Source: Papilionanthe hookeriana x Papilionanthe teres (lineage: Eukaryota; Streptophyta; Magnoliopsida; Asparagales; Orchidaceae). Taken from it: a DNA stretch of 64,000 nucleotides. The notes below the pieces were generated by a model. It was not told where the DNA came from, did no database searches, and was given only the letters and a program-made list of their open reading frames with translations. The stretch lies in assembly GCA_022702705.1 (NCBI GenBank), contig CM040428.1:106534022-106598021 (forward strand). Reading direction: 5' to 3'. Shown here piece by piece: positions 1 to 12,013 of this stretch. Every line of letters begins with the position of its first letter. Positions within the stretch are counted from its first letter, which is position 1. The translations under genes and the position numbers were made by a program.

Positions 1-546
1 ACCAACATGAGAGTTAGCCTTCAGGGGAAGGGAAGTGGGAGCTTTGGAGTGAGAGTCAGTATCCTCCCAGCCTAGCCACGGATTTGGGGACAAAACCTAG
101 GATCAGCCAATGTTCTTTATGCGCTTGAAAAAGGGTAAAGAATAAGAATGCTCCTATTTGGCACAATACATTTGCACTACAGATCTATGTCACAAAAATC
201 ATCATATTATAATTGGACAGGTGGAAGATTCTTTCTTATAATTGAACTTTGTTATAAATTTAGTCTTATGTTAGTTTAACTTGCTAGAAAGTTAGAACGT
301 ACTTTGGTAGAATTAGTAACTATAACTGTTTGTCTCTATTTTAAAAATTGTAATTACTTGCATTTGTGTTGTGATTCGAGAAGTGATTTCTGTGCTAAAC
401 CATAAAATTAATTGCCTTCCTGTGGGATCGATATTCAGGACTCTACTAGAGCCTTGTATTACTTGAGTGATACGTATACTTGCGTTTAATTGTGTGACTC
501 AATAGAAAACTAAATCAATATATATATATATATATATATATATATC
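1..546 (+). repeat. Athila-like LTR terminal fragment
   Basis: The stretch at about 410-500 (GGGATCGATATTCAGGACTC followed by GTATTACTTGAGTGATACGTATACTTGCG-type sequence) matches, in reverse complement, the block at 47290-47400 near the outer end of the Athila 3' LTR in this window. It is therefore a partial LTR of a related element in the opposite orientation, cut by the window start. No convincing primer-binding site follows it. No ORF is supported here. Family assignment rests on this internal match and on resemblance to plant Athila LTR ends. Confidence 0.5.
517..546. repeat. (TA)n microsatellite
   Basis: About 14 uninterrupted TA dinucleotides sit between the LTR-like fragment and the AlkB-like pseudogene. 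Such tracts mark several joints in this window. Confidence 0.95.
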
Positions 547-619
547 TGAGTTAATAAATTATCGCAAATTAAAAAAGTCGCACCAGTTTACCTAGACAGC
601 CGTCAACTATTGGAGCATT

Positions 620-1314
620 TTCGGAGTGTGCGGATTGCAATGTTTTGCACTTTGAAGTTTGTGGGACATTCAAGGCATATGCAGCTGTCTCGATGTTATT
701 GAAGAGTAGGGAGCACACAGATATAGAGCCGTATGTACCAAAGTATGTTCAGCCGCGGCAAATGACAAGTATTTCATACTACATGATTGCAAAGAAATGT
801 CGTGTCATAAAGAAAGAATTCGAGCATTATGAAAAAATCCAAAAAAAGGTTTTTCAGCATATTGGAAGGCCTTGAGCTATACAATGACGTATTCTAGAGA
901 AATGATCAACAAAGGATTTTGGATTGTGTTTTCAGCCTCAAAGACTTGAGCAGAGCTTGCTGTTTAAGGGCAAAGACGTATTCTGAGCCAACGAAATGGA
1001 AAAGAGGAAAGGACAGGATCACGATCTAATGTAGTTGTTGTTATAACTTCACGAAATATCAACAAGGAAATCCCCCAGTGATCTTACAGAATAATGAAGC
1101 GGATATGATGTCGTTAGAAATAAAAACGAAGATAAAGAGAATGGTTGAGTGGCACATATTGCCAGCAGATTGCATCCCGAATAGTTGCATTATCAACATC
1201 TACGAGGAGGGGGATTTCATCACCCATTTTGTTCAAATCGGAGGAAGAAAATGTATGAAAAAAATTCATGCGACCAAGGGATTCCTCGTCTATATAGATA
1301 AATTACATATTTAA
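620..1314 (+). pseudogene. AlkB-like (ALKBH9/10-type) dioxygenase fragment, copy 1
   Basis: Conceptual translation gives, in order, a VEPY-like leader (IEPYVPKYVQP), a coiled lysine/glutamate-rich stretch, an LELYND-like motif, AKTYSEPTKWKRGKDRITI, CCYNF..QQGNPP, and VEWHILPADCIPNSC followed by IINIYEEGD. This is the N-terminal half of plant ALKBH9/10-type AlkB homologues, Fe(II)/2-oxoglutarate enzymes that demethylate N6-methyladenosine in RNA. The same order and many of the same residues occur in copy 2 at 13922-14780 on the minus strand. Here the reading frame shifts and carries stops between 875 and 1078. The sequence breaks immediately after IYEEGD, so the HxD iron-binding motif, the distal His and the R-x5-R signature are missing. 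No ORF1 portion is recognisable upstream. It is a dead fragment, probably a remnant of the same retroelement family as copy 2. Confidence 0.72.
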
Positions 1315-1990
1315 TCACTTTTTGTATTCAAGCATGACTTCACTTGGGCTAGGACAATGCCATAAATGTTGAAGATCAAACGAAGCCGATACATAGTGGC
1401 AATTGAAGCTCGCTTCAGAACTAGTCTCAAAACAAAACAAGGTCATCACCCAAATACTTAGGGGCCTGAACCTCCACATTTACTTTCTCCAGGATGACAC
1501 TTGTGTTACAAACACAAGTCTCATCAAGTAATTAAACTTCAAACTTGGAAAGGACCAATCACTTAAAATATCTAACTGAACAAAAAAAAAACTAAGGAGA
1601 ATATTTGAGAGTCATCATGCTTCTAAAGAAAAATGATAAAGAGATAGTAGGAGCAAAAAATATGAATGCTTTGCTTAGCATCCATTCAACCCAACTTATT
1701 GGCCTTTTGTGGAAGCAAAAGGGCAACATTAGATTCCATAAAAAATGTCATTTTAACACAAAATTTGAGAAAAATTATAATTACTAAATTATTAGAATTT
1801 TTTTTTATAAAAAGAAATATTTTATAGATGGTTCATCCACCTCCTTGGGCAAGATCAATCTCGGTTCCTCCCCAAAAATTTGTATTTCTTTATCTTTTCT
1901 TCTTCAGCACGTACATGTGAAATTGAATTAGCCACCCAAAAATCAGTCACTTAACACCTTAGTGTTGCTACCTTAGCCCGGAGAGCTTCT
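1315..1990. other. Non-coding AT-rich stretch
   Basis: No recognisable coding sequence, repeat array or RNA gene was seen. A 60-codon open frame at 1605-1787 has no recognisable motifs and is likely chance. Confidence 0.5.
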
Positions 1991-3120
1991 CAGTCTGTCA
2001 CCTAAGTCCAGAATATTTCCATATCGGTAACCTTGGCATGGAGAACCTCCACCATAGCAACTTGGGCCCGAACAAGCTCCATATCAGCATATAAGACTAC
2101 CAACTCCTCTCAAAGATCTGAGATAGTGGCTTCTCGTTGGAGGTCAGTGGCTTGGATGAGGTTGTCTACAATCTCTTCCGTAAGATGAACTAAAGAACCA
2201 TGGTACTCCCCGTGGCCGTCATTTTCCCTCTCTAGGTTGGTTGAAAGAGGTGTTAAACTCAAAAAGAGACACTAGAGTACATATTCACTTGTCTGTGGAT
2301 CGAACGGAAGGACTAGATTGATTAGCTAACTCGATTTGGTGTGCCACCTCTAGAGATTAAGAGCCAATGTGTCTGTGGTTTTCCGTACATTAATTGAGCT
2401 ATTTCTACATAAGTAAATAAGAAAGCCGAACAAAAAAGACCTCAAAATTACTAATAAATCGGTCTATTTCAAATGTGTGAAAGCACTCTGCAATGTGAGT
2501 AGGCACATCACCATGAAAATCCTTCTTGGTTTGTGCCAGCAGAGGAACATTTTCCGCTGGTGGAGCCTCGGTTCGCATGGCCTCATCTGCGAAGAGAAGA
2601 AGCAGATCATCTACCCTGGGAAGGGCATCACCTAGAGTGGTCTTCGAGATTGAAGAGTGAAGCAAATTGATGTTCGGTGTTGGAACTTGTGCAACCATCC
2701 TTGAATGTTCCCCCACTTGAGATGGAACTTGGATTGGACATTAACGAAGCGGTACAGGGTCCAATACCTTTCCCCCTTTTAACTGCTCTCAATAGGTGGT
2801 GTGGTGTCAAATGATACACCAACTTGTTCTAAATGAGGCAGTTTTTCAGTTAATTACTTGACTGATTGTATTGATTCGGCTAGCCTTCTTCCATTGATCA
2901 TTTTCTTCTCATCTTATTTCGTCTTCTCAGTCGGTTGCATCTTTTCGCCTACCTTTTTTTAGGAAGGGGGTGAGAACTTTCAGGTTTCTTTTTCTTTTCA
3001 TCTAACGTGGGGTGAGTTCTAGAAACAGTAAGTCCAAAAGCCTCTTGCAAGGCTTCCTCACTTACTAAGTTTTGAGCACTTAACATGTTTCATTCGCTTT
3101 AATGACTGGCTCTCAAGAAG
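1990..3120 (-). pseudogene. Degenerate retroelement ORF with coiled coil
   Basis: Reading the minus strand from about 3085, the translation contains SEEALQEAFGLTVSRTHPTL, then DEKKKKPESS..PLPKKR, and further down (about 2140-2000) a heptad-like acidic/alanine-rich segment (REELVVLYADMELVRAQVAM). Frames change repeatedly and stops are frequent. A basic KKR-rich region followed by a coiled coil resembles the poorly characterised gypsy-type transposon ORFs found upstream of gag in plant elements. I cannot name the family. It could also be an unrelated dead gene. Confidence 0.3.
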
Positions 3121-4639
3121 AAGATGTGGGAGATGGGAAAAGGAAAAGCAGTCTTATTGCCCTATTTATAGAAAAAAGTGGCACGAAAATCATTGGAGTA
3201 TAACTTATGATGATATTTATTACTCATTACATCAACAGTCATGTTAATAATTTTTTTATTCTTATGACAATTGTCACTTTCAAATAAGTAAGAGAATTAG
3301 TGAACTAATTATGTATATCAAGAATGCACCTAAACAAATCTTGAGGAGAAATGATTGGAGAGATAAATAACATGAATTATCTACGCAAACAATCTGTTGG
3401 TTTCCAAGGACGATTGAATGAAAAGAATAAACTATCTGATAATTTCCGCACAGCTGCATCAGCACCTAATTTATGGTAACACCAGCAAGAAAGTCAGCAG
3501 TCAGCTGGGATGAAAAACTTATGAATAAACATATAGACCAAAGATACACTACTTGTCGTACTAGGTGATTCACGCTCCGCACGATGAAATAATCCTACAC
3601 ATGAGTGATGTGTCTCATCTTTAGTCTTCATAGAATGGGCGATCAAAATTATTAAAGTTAACCGAAAGATGTTAGGACGGCTGGATAAATCATGACCAAC
3701 CGAATGAACTCCAAGCAACCAAATTGGGCTGTTATGAATGTGTGAACCAAAGTTTATGACAGTAACAAAAATACAACTGCACTAATGACAATTAAGGGAT
3801 CAGAATAAATGATATTCATTTACAACTGTGTGTATGTAATGGCACATTAAATATGATGATGTTTCCCTTTTTATAGAGGGACAGCCATGTAACTTATGGG
3901 GTCCTTCCTATGAAGTATAAAGAGAAGGATTATTTTCGAAAGAAAGAGCCTCGGATAGAGTTCTCACTAAACGATACAAAGTGTTGAAATCATTATTCAT
4001 CCAACCGATCCTCCATTTCTTAGGTGTGATCCAAAGGACAATTTAGATTTAACACAAATAATGATCATATCTAAGAATTGATGAGAATTTTCAAAATTTT
4101 TACGAGCTGGATTTATTGATACTCACATATAAATTATAATACACTAAACTTTCATTTATTTTTTTTATTTTTTAATATAAATAACTTCATGAATACTTAA
4201 TTAAATTTTAAATTTCATTCATTTTAAAATTGAAAGATTTACATCTATGACTCAATTCTTCTGCATTTATATAATAAACACCTAAACTTTAATTCTTACC
4301 TACTCACCATCTTGTTTATCATGAAAAAGTCATATTTAACTTTTTTAAAAGTTAGAATAATATTATTTTTTTGGTGATAAAAAAATTTTGGGCGATAAAA
4401 AATAAAATACAATTTTTTTATGGTATACTTAATGGCATAAGTTTTAGGTGGCATAAATGTAAATGCCCCTATATAAACTAAAATAAAATTTATTATTTAT
4501 CGTACCAAATAAATTAATTTTAATCCGTCATCCAAAATTCGATTCTTTTTCTCAAGTCCTCGCGAGCTTCAAGTGGGCAATGTCGGCTTTTTGTCGGCCA
4601 TTAACTGTAAATGTTATAAATGCAAATATCGTACATTGG

Positions 4640-4640
<1 letters not shown>
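3121..4640. other. Non-coding, AT-rich
   Basis: No coding similarity recognised. Two TATA-like strings lie on the plus strand (CTATTTATAGAAA near 3160 and TTTTTATAGAGGG near 3868), but nothing downstream supports a gene. The short minus-strand ORFs at 3280-3718 show no known motif. Confidence 0.5.

Positions 4641-4642
<2 letters not shown>

Positions 4643-4700
<58 letters not shown>
4643..4700. repeat. (AT)n microsatellite
   Basis: A run of 29 AT dinucleotides, followed by GGCGTTTCGTGGTACATTGG. A related GTACATTGGG string occurs on both sides of the run. Confidence 0.97.
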
Positions 4701-4703
<3 letters not shown>

Positions 4704-4846
4704 GTTTCGTGGTACATTGGGGAGCAATTTTTTTGAAGATGGTACATCTTCTTAAATAACAGGTTCAAATTTCTTGATCTCACAGAGTCATTTTAAGCTA
4801 GCTGGGGTTTTACTAATCAGGCAGGTTGGAGACACACCGGCCCATT

Positions 4847-4849
<3 letters not shown>

Positions 4850-4903
<54 letters not shown>
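4850..4903. repeat. (TA)n microsatellite
   Basis: A second run of about 27 TA dinucleotides, 150 bp from the first. Confidence 0.97.
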
Positions 4904-4907
<4 letters not shown>

Positions 4908-5494
4908 TTTATATATATACAATATTGAAACCTCAAATTTTCTATTTATATGCGTAACGCCCAACTCTGTAACATAACATCAAAAAGATTGTTCTTACTA
5001 ACCTGATAAATGCGAAAGAAATATTTTTATGCATTAATTTATAATAAAAATGTGTTATAAGTCTAAATATCAAATTTTAGATGTTTAATATGTGAATACA
5101 TAAGAATTGCATGGAACATATGTAAATTTCCCTAAATAATTTTATAAAATCATTTTTTGAAAATACTACACATTTCTAATATATTTACATATCTAACAAC
5201 TAAATTTTCATATTTATATAAATATTACTCATATTTTTAAAATCACAAAAAATAATCAGTATTACTAATATTTTAAAAATGAAATATGATTATACAATCA
5301 TAAAACTCATATTTTTTTTAATTTTTATTAAAATTTTAATAATTTGATCTTGGTAAACATAAATAAATCAGTCCAGTAATTCAATCATATTACATAACTT
5401 GGTTTTGCAATTAGTAATGTTTCAAGTAGTAATTTTAGATATTTGAAATGTAAATAAAAAAGAATTCGTGAGGCATGTAAATAAATTTTTCAAA
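4904..5494. other. AT-rich non-coding spacer
   Basis: Very AT-rich sequence with poly-A and poly-T patches. No gene or structured repeat was recognised. Confidence 0.5.
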
Positions 5495-5553
5495 CTAATA
5501 ATAATAATAATAATAATAATAATAGAAATAATAATAATAATAATAATAATAAT
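5495..5553. repeat. (AAT)n trinucleotide microsatellite
   Basis: About 19 AAT/ATA triplets with one interruption (AATAGAAATAAT) in the middle. Confidence 0.95.
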
Positions 5554-6149
5554 GCAACGCGATCGAAGTTTGGGCCGCAAACTTTATATTTTAAATGACG
5601 AACATTATGGCTTTATAACGAAAAAGCCACAGCATGAGAGAAAATTAAATGTGAAGAATAGTACAAAATAAAATTCAGCATCCAATGCGTGTATCGAGGA
5701 ATGAACGGAAAACCGAAGTTTATATTTAAAGGGGAATGAATACATCAAGAAATTGTGCAAGATTTTCTGGATACATGGAGGACTTCGGTTCTCCTTATAA
5801 GAATCCGAGTACATTAATATTTAATTTAAATATCTTAATTAAATTTACTCAGCTCTAAAAATATAAATAATTTCAAAGTGAACCCACCATATCAAAAATA
5901 TAAAAAGCATGATCTAACCAATAGCTTATTTTAAACTACTTCAAAAAAAATAAATAACATTTTATTATTTTTTAAATTGATTATCTTCTTTGTTGGATGC
6001 TATTTATCAAAGTTTCGGTACCCATCATTAACTACAACTTTTTATTATTCGTATTTTTGTTATTTATTTAATTTTTGAAAAATGGAGCCTTAATATCAAT
6101 CATATTAAAAATTAGTTGTTAGTGGTTAGATTTGCTTTAAACTTGAGAA
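5554..6149. other. Non-coding spacer
   Basis: Only short chance ORFs. No recognisable domain or RNA gene. Confidence 0.45.
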
Positions 6150-6164
6150 AAAAATTGCGTACAT

Positions 6165-6380
6165 AAACCGTACGCAGGAGCTGCGTGTGGAATGAGGTAC
6201 ACGGTGGTTACAATCGGGTTACAAGCGAGGCATGTAACTCACTTGTAACCTGCGCGCTCCTATTTTACAAAGGTTACAATATCAGCGCGCATGTTACAAG
6301 TGAGTTACATGGAGGGTACAAAAGGGTTACAACTTGATTATAATTGAATTGTAACCTCTATGTACCCCACTGCGCGCTCC
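6165..6380. repeat. Inverted-repeat cluster of GGTTACAA motifs
   Basis: The 27-nt arm at 6231-6257 and the arm at 6285-6311 are complementary at 26 of 27 positions, separated by a 27-nt loop. Around them GGTTACAA or TTGTAACC recurs about eight times in both orientations, and GCGCGC occurs at the arm bases and again near 6372. The GC content is well above that of the surroundings. The cluster ends exactly where homology to LTR C begins (position 6381). It could be the end of a foldback or MITE-like element, or a structure at a recombination breakpoint. Confidence 0.75.
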
Positions 6381-8569
6381 TAATTTGCATAACATGATTA
6401 TGCAAATACCTAATGAAAAGCTGAGAATTTATGTTGCACTAGTCAAACTACCTCGAAATCCTATGACTTGGTTATTTAATTCTAAGAATGGTTTTGCTGA
6501 AGTAGACTCCAGTTTTACTGACGACGATGGTCGTGCTGCCCACTATGCTCAAGCTCCTTGTTATTGCAGATGTTTAGTTTTATAAAGTGAAAATCAGGAG
6601 ATGAGAAAAGTGTTTTGGTTTAGAAAAGTTTTAAAATCCAAATGTCTTTAGTGTTTTATTAGGGGAATCTTAAAGTTGATTATAACAACACCGGTTAAGA
6701 TCCCACGGTTCCATCATTCTGGCACCATTATTTTTATCGGATTCACTTAGTCCAGATGAATTTACTAAACTCAACTGAATGAGTTACTCACATTCATTTA
6801 GACCATGGGAAATCCTGTTAGCAACACGAAGGTTACATCATCCAAGGTATTCCCGATCATCCAACAAGACGTTTTAATTTAGTTATAGTTGCAGTTTTGT
6901 GGTTTTGTTTGTGATTAAATTTTGAGTTGTTTTATATTTTGAATGTTGTGGCAGTGAATTTTATCTTGTTGTGACTTTTAATTTAGTTTTGGGTTTTAGT
7001 TTTGTGGCTATCCTAAAAGGTTTCAGTTTTCATGCAACAATCTTGTTTAACATGCAAGAAAAGTAAAGTGCAGTGCATATAAGTAACTTGCAATAAAGGC
7101 GTACCTACAAGGTCTTCTCATCATTTCCAGGCTACACTTAAAACACATGTTATGGCATTTATATAATTTGCAAGAAAATACCTAGGTAAAACTAAGGGAA
7201 GGTTTTGGTTGTCTACCAAAGTCCTAATCCTATAGCTAGTCAATTCCTATGACATCTAGGTTCTTTTGTGTTTTGTTAATGATGATTTTCTTCATCAAAG
7301 AACAATTAAGTTCAATTGTTCTTCTAAAACATCTCATTATATTGAGAGAGTGCTTAGGACAAGTCCTAAACATCTTTTCAATACTTCTGAGATTATTTTG
7401 AGTCCAAATGAATTTTATTGTACAGGTGAATTAATCATCCAAGAATTTAGTTCAGTTTTGATTCTTGCTGAGTGAATTAGGATGTTTGATTATCCCATGA
7501 GTAAAGTGACATTTCACTTAATGCTCCATTTAAGAGTTATGATAACGAAAGCCTTGAAGGGCAAATCAGTTTATTAAAGATTTTAATGACTTAAAATTGG
7601 AATTGATGATTTAAAAAGGTTTAATTTACTTATGAGATTTTAATAATTTTAAGTTTGGAATAATATTTAAGTTGTTTTAATTTAATTAAATCTTTACATT
7701 TTAAATGATCTCAATTTATTAGATTAATTTGGGTTGAAAGAGGTGTTTAGATTATTCAATTTAGATTTTAATGATTTAATTTTAATTTAATTGAATTATT
7801 TTAGGTTAATTTTTAATTGGTTTGACTTTTTAATTACGGATTATTTTTTAGGTTGATTTTGATGTTTCAAGTTTGTTTTAGATTTTCTTTTTTTTAAGTA
7901 ATTTCAAATTAATTTTAATGTTTTAAATTTATTTCAATTTGATTGTTAAATTACTTAATATTTTCAGTTTTTAATTTAATTAAGGTTTATTTTCCTTTTA
8001 ATTATTTAATTGTTAATTTCAATTATCATTTTTGAGTTTGATTAAAAGTTAAATATTATTAAAGTGATTCATTTAGGGATTTTAAAATGATTAAAAATGA
8101 AGATTTTTAGAAAATTTTAGTTTTAATTTTCCTAGACTCCTCTGAAATCAGAGAAGTCCCAAAATTATTTTGGTGAATTTTTAAAATGTATTTTTAGAGT
8201 TATGAATTTTTAAAGTTTAATTTTGGTCATATAACTTAATTAGTCCATTTAGTGGGGTTAATCACCTCCAATTGATTTCAAATTTTTATGTCAGACTCCC
8301 CTGATCCTAAAGATCAGTGGAGAATTGTTTTCAAGTGATTTTAATGTGTGGTTAATTCTAATTAATTAAAATTTAATTTTGAGTATTTAGGCCAATTAGG
8401 GTTATTCTTAATAAATTAACTCAAACCATAATTTTCCTAGGGTCCTCTGGTCCTAAGATACTTCCCAAAAATTTTTCAAAATTTTCTAAGTAACATACTA
8501 ATTACTGGAATTAAAATATCAAAAACAGGCACAAAAATTTGAAAAATCAATAACTTACCATAGGGATGA

Positions 8570-8613
8570 CCTCTGACCTTGGAAAATTCAGGGGATGTTC
8601 CCAAGATCAGAGG
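8570..8613. repeat. 44-nt conserved hairpin in LTR A
   Basis: CCTCTGACCTTGG and CCAAGATCAGAGG form a 13-bp stem with one mismatch around an 18-nt loop. The same 44-nt hairpin occurs at the corresponding place in LTRs B, C and D. Confidence 0.75.
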
Positions 8614-8858
8614 CTACAAAAGCCCTATGGTCTCGTGCTATGGTGAATTGTCTATGTAAATCGAGAATGAAAACATTGAAATCAGTAAATAATTAATTAG
8701 AAATAAAATATTCATCAAATTAACTCAATTCTTTTTCCACATTATTCTCCTCTATTCACTGAGCAAGAGGGTATTTTTAGTTTATTTTTCTATATTTTCT
8801 ATGCAAAGATATGATTTTTTCAATTTCTAGGTATTTAAATAAATAGAAAATAGCATAT

Positions 8859-9083
8859 TTATCTATTTATCCAGCGCAGTGCTGACTCAACCTCGGCGGA
8901 TCCGAAAGCCCACGCGGGGCACTCCCACTCAACGTGCCATCTGACTCGGATGCCACGCGGCCCGCGATCTCGCTCCATCCTTTGATCCGGTGCAATCTGG
9001 ACCGTCCACTCGATACACGCACGATCGGACGACGCCTGGTCATCGTCTACGACTGGTGTGTCCCGAGAGCCGTCCACACTCAA
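8859..9083 (-). other. GC-rich island with conserved small ORF, LTR A
   Basis: A 74-codon sense-orientation ORF (MSVDGSRDTPVVDDDQ...) lies in a GC-rich island downstream of the predicted TATA box. Related frames with TPVVDD and a CIE motif occur at the same place in B, C and D. Conservation could simply reflect shared DNA. No known domain was recognised. Confidence 0.3.
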
Positions 9084-9662
9084 ACCCTAAGATCTCTCTC
9101 ATTTCTCAACAGATTTTTGTGTTCTTATGCTCTATGGATTCGTCTTGAGGAGACGAACACATCCATATAGTTTACATGCTATGAAATTGATTCAAATAAA
9201 ATGGAGAATTCACAGAAGCTCGGGAGGAAGAAGTGATACATACCTTGGCTCTGAGAAGTGAAGCTTCGATCAGAGAGTTGTGGCACCTTCAATTGCACCC
9301 AAGGAAGCTCGAGATGAAGTCTCTTGCTCTGGGGAATTGCCTAGGTACAAAAGTGACCAAGGCCGATTTCAAACCTTGGACTCTGGAAGCAATGGCTGGC
9401 CTGGTGAGGGGGCTTTTGCTGAGGAACTTCTTCTCTACCGCTGGTGAAGGTGTGGGAGAAGTTAATTTGGATTTGGTGGAGTTTCAAGGGATGTCCCGTC
9501 CTGGGCTGAGAATTGAGCTCCAAAATTGAGCTCAATCAGTGGAGATTAAGGCAGAAAGATAGTGGGGATGATTTGCTCTTGGCTAGGGGAAGCTCTGTGA
9601 GGAGTTTTGTGAAGTTCTGTGAAGGTCGATTTCAGCCAATCTTTTGGCCGAGAGGAATGGCT

Positions 9663-9674
9663 GGTCTAAATAGC
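9663..9674 (-). promoter_or_regulatory. TATA-like element, LTR A
   Basis: On the minus strand GCTATTTAGACC sits upstream of a CTCTCGGCC-type block. It aligns with CTCTATTTAAACCC in D and CTCTTATTTAAACCC in B. This suggests the U3/R boundary of the LTR promoter. Confidence 0.45.
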
Positions 9675-12013
9675 CATGGTTAGGGGCTTCCTGGGGCACC
9701 GAGGGCTGGGATTTGTCTGCTGCGGTGAGGAGAAGAAGAGCCGTGGTGGCCATTTGGGTTGGGACAGCTCAGCCAATTCAATTTGAATTTTTGAATAAAA
9801 TTAGGCCTCTCGGCCTGGTTGTTTCCGGCGACTGGGGTGGTGGTCCGGCTAGGGTCAGGTCACCCTCCGGGTCAGGGAGGTCAGGGCTTGATGTTTGTGA
9901 GTTCAATTGGCTGATGCCATGTGTAAAGGGATTGATTCAAATGGAATGGGGGAAGTGGCTAGGTGCACCTCCCCAAGGCTTGACTTTGGGCTGAGGGAGA
10001 ATCATTTGGGTCAGCTAGGAAGGGGTGGTGAAGTCCCCATCTAAGGTGATGGGGCTAAACTTGGTTTAGAGTGTGACAGGAATGGGGTTAAAAAGCTTAA
10101 TGAGGGATTAAGAAAGTGGCCCCCTCCATTTGCCATAAATGACATGGTGAGGTGTAAAGTGACTCCCATGGCTTGCATATGGCTTATGCATGGCTTCATG
10201 GCTTCATTTGGCTTAGGAAGTGGCTTAGTCAATTTCATGGAAGAGGGTTATTTGGAATTTTGAAAACTTTGGATTTTTGATTGGTTTTTTCATGATGCCA
10301 TTTTGGTTTAATCAACATGATGAGTTTTGGACTTAGGGGATGATTTTAATTAAGTGAGCATGATGAGACAATATCATATGGGCTTTGGAATAAGTCTTGG
10401 GCCTTTGAAATGTTTTTGGAATGGGCTTTTAAAATGGTTTAAGGAGGTGGGCTTTAAGGTTTTGAAATAAATTATTGGATGAAAATTGGTGAGGGTTTGT
10501 GCCAAATAGATGTTGGCATTGGTTTAGGAATGTACCATGAAAAATTTGGAACAAGTTTGGGGTGATTTTGAATTGAATTGGGTTCAATTCAGGCTTTTTG
10601 GTAATGATGCCAAAGTGGATCGAATTGGGCCAACTTGGGTTAAGGTTGGGCCAGTGTTGGGTTTAATGTAAAATTAATTTTGAAAAATGTATATGGGGGT
10701 GTGGCAAACAGTTTTCAAGTTTTTTTGGGCTTTGATTTTGGGGTTCGGGCTCATTTTGGGTTCATGGTGGGCTTTAGGCCAAATTGGGGATTTTTGATTT
10801 GGGTTGGATTTGAGTGAAGTTTGGGTTGAAATTTTGGGCAAATCAAGTTAGTATTTTTTTTGTGTGAATGTTAGGAAGGCTTAGGAAAATATTTGGGGCT
10901 AATTGGGGTTAAGTTGGGTTGGTTTAGGCTAAGTTTAGGTCATGGGCCAAAATTGGGCTTTAAGCTTCGAAATGAAATTGGATCCACATGTTCATCAAAT
11001 TAAGCTTAGATTTGGTCTAAATTGGTATTTGGGATATTGAATTGAAGTTTAGAATTGAATTAGATCAAAATTGAGGTCAATTGGAGTGGTTTGGTGGGAC
11101 ATTGGGTCCACTTAGGTTAAAAATAGGCCAAATTGGGGGTTTTGGTAAAAGTTAACTAAATTGACAAAATTGGCTTATGGTGTAGTTGAACAAAATGAAA
11201 TTGGGAATATTTGAGATTTTCTGGAATTTTCTGGGTATTTTCTAAATTTTCAGAATTTTTGGTTTAAAAGTGTATTTTGGGTATTTGGAGGTATTGAGGG
11301 GTATTTTTGGAATTTTTGGTATATTTGGCCATGGATGGTTAATTTGAGTGGGGGGAAATTGTTTAGGATTGGTTTTGAGGAATTTAGGGTAATTTAGGCA
11401 ATTTTGCAAATTTAGGGCAATTTCAAGGGCATTTGGTAGGTTTGGTAGGTTTAGGGTCCCCGGGGTCAAAAATTGAAATTTTGGGAAAATGAAGATTGAT
11501 CAAGTGTGAGTGAAATGAAATCATTTTGGTTGAGCCATGAAGCCATATTAAGCCCACAAAAGCCATGAGAGGACCATTTTAGGCACTCAATATGTTGTTC
11601 CTAACCCTCTTAACCAGGGGCCTAAGGGTTAAGGTCTACCCATATGAGTTACCTACATGAGTCAAGGAGTCAAATTAGTTAAAGGTAGTTTTAGGGTTTG
11701 GAATGTGTGTGTGGGAGTGTGGTGTGTGCAAGCTTACCCTCACCAGACCAGGCCATCCAGGGTAATCCCAAGGCTAAAGAGTCATATAGGAAACTCATCC
11801 TTTAAACCTCCACATTTGATTTTAACCCTCCAAGTGGCTTAGGGGTTTACAATCAAACTTGTGGGGTTTGAAGGGAGTGAAGAAGTGTTTTAAATTTCTA
11901 AGTGATGGGTCCCATTTCTAGTCTTCTAGGATAGTCAAAGGGAAAGCCTAAGGCTAGATCCTAAGTACTAAGGAGAGAGAAGAGAAAATACCTCATAAAA
12001 AATGAGGTCAACA

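Larger units (their letters stand above)
6381..12013 (-). mobile_element. LTR copy A (truncated, internally deleted)
   Basis: Collinear and on the same strand as LTR C (30467-36928). In element orientation it begins TGTTGACCTC at 12013 and is lost at 6381, so it lacks the last roughly 820 bp that C retains. Relative to C it lacks about 0.9 kb between 8081 and 8095 (C positions about 32055-32950). A C-poor, G/T-rich U3 (10.3-11.6 kb), a TATA-like CTATTTAGACC, a GC-rich island and an AT-rich 3' half are all recognisable. No primer-binding site or polypurine tract is adjacent, so it may be a solo or rearranged LTR. Confidence 0.85.

Noticed and set aside
620..1314. Active host ALKBH gene
   Set aside because: Frameshifts, stops and loss of the catalytic half rule out function. 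No exon structure was seen.
4573..4977. ORFs made of Ile-Tyr repeats on both strands
   Set aside because: They are translations of the TA microsatellites.
9233..9529. 98-codon plus-strand ORF in LTR A, with an equal-length partner at 34102-34398 in LTR C
   Set aside because: It is antisense to the element and the matching frames in B and D are broken and differently extended. The similarity is explained by shared LTR DNA.
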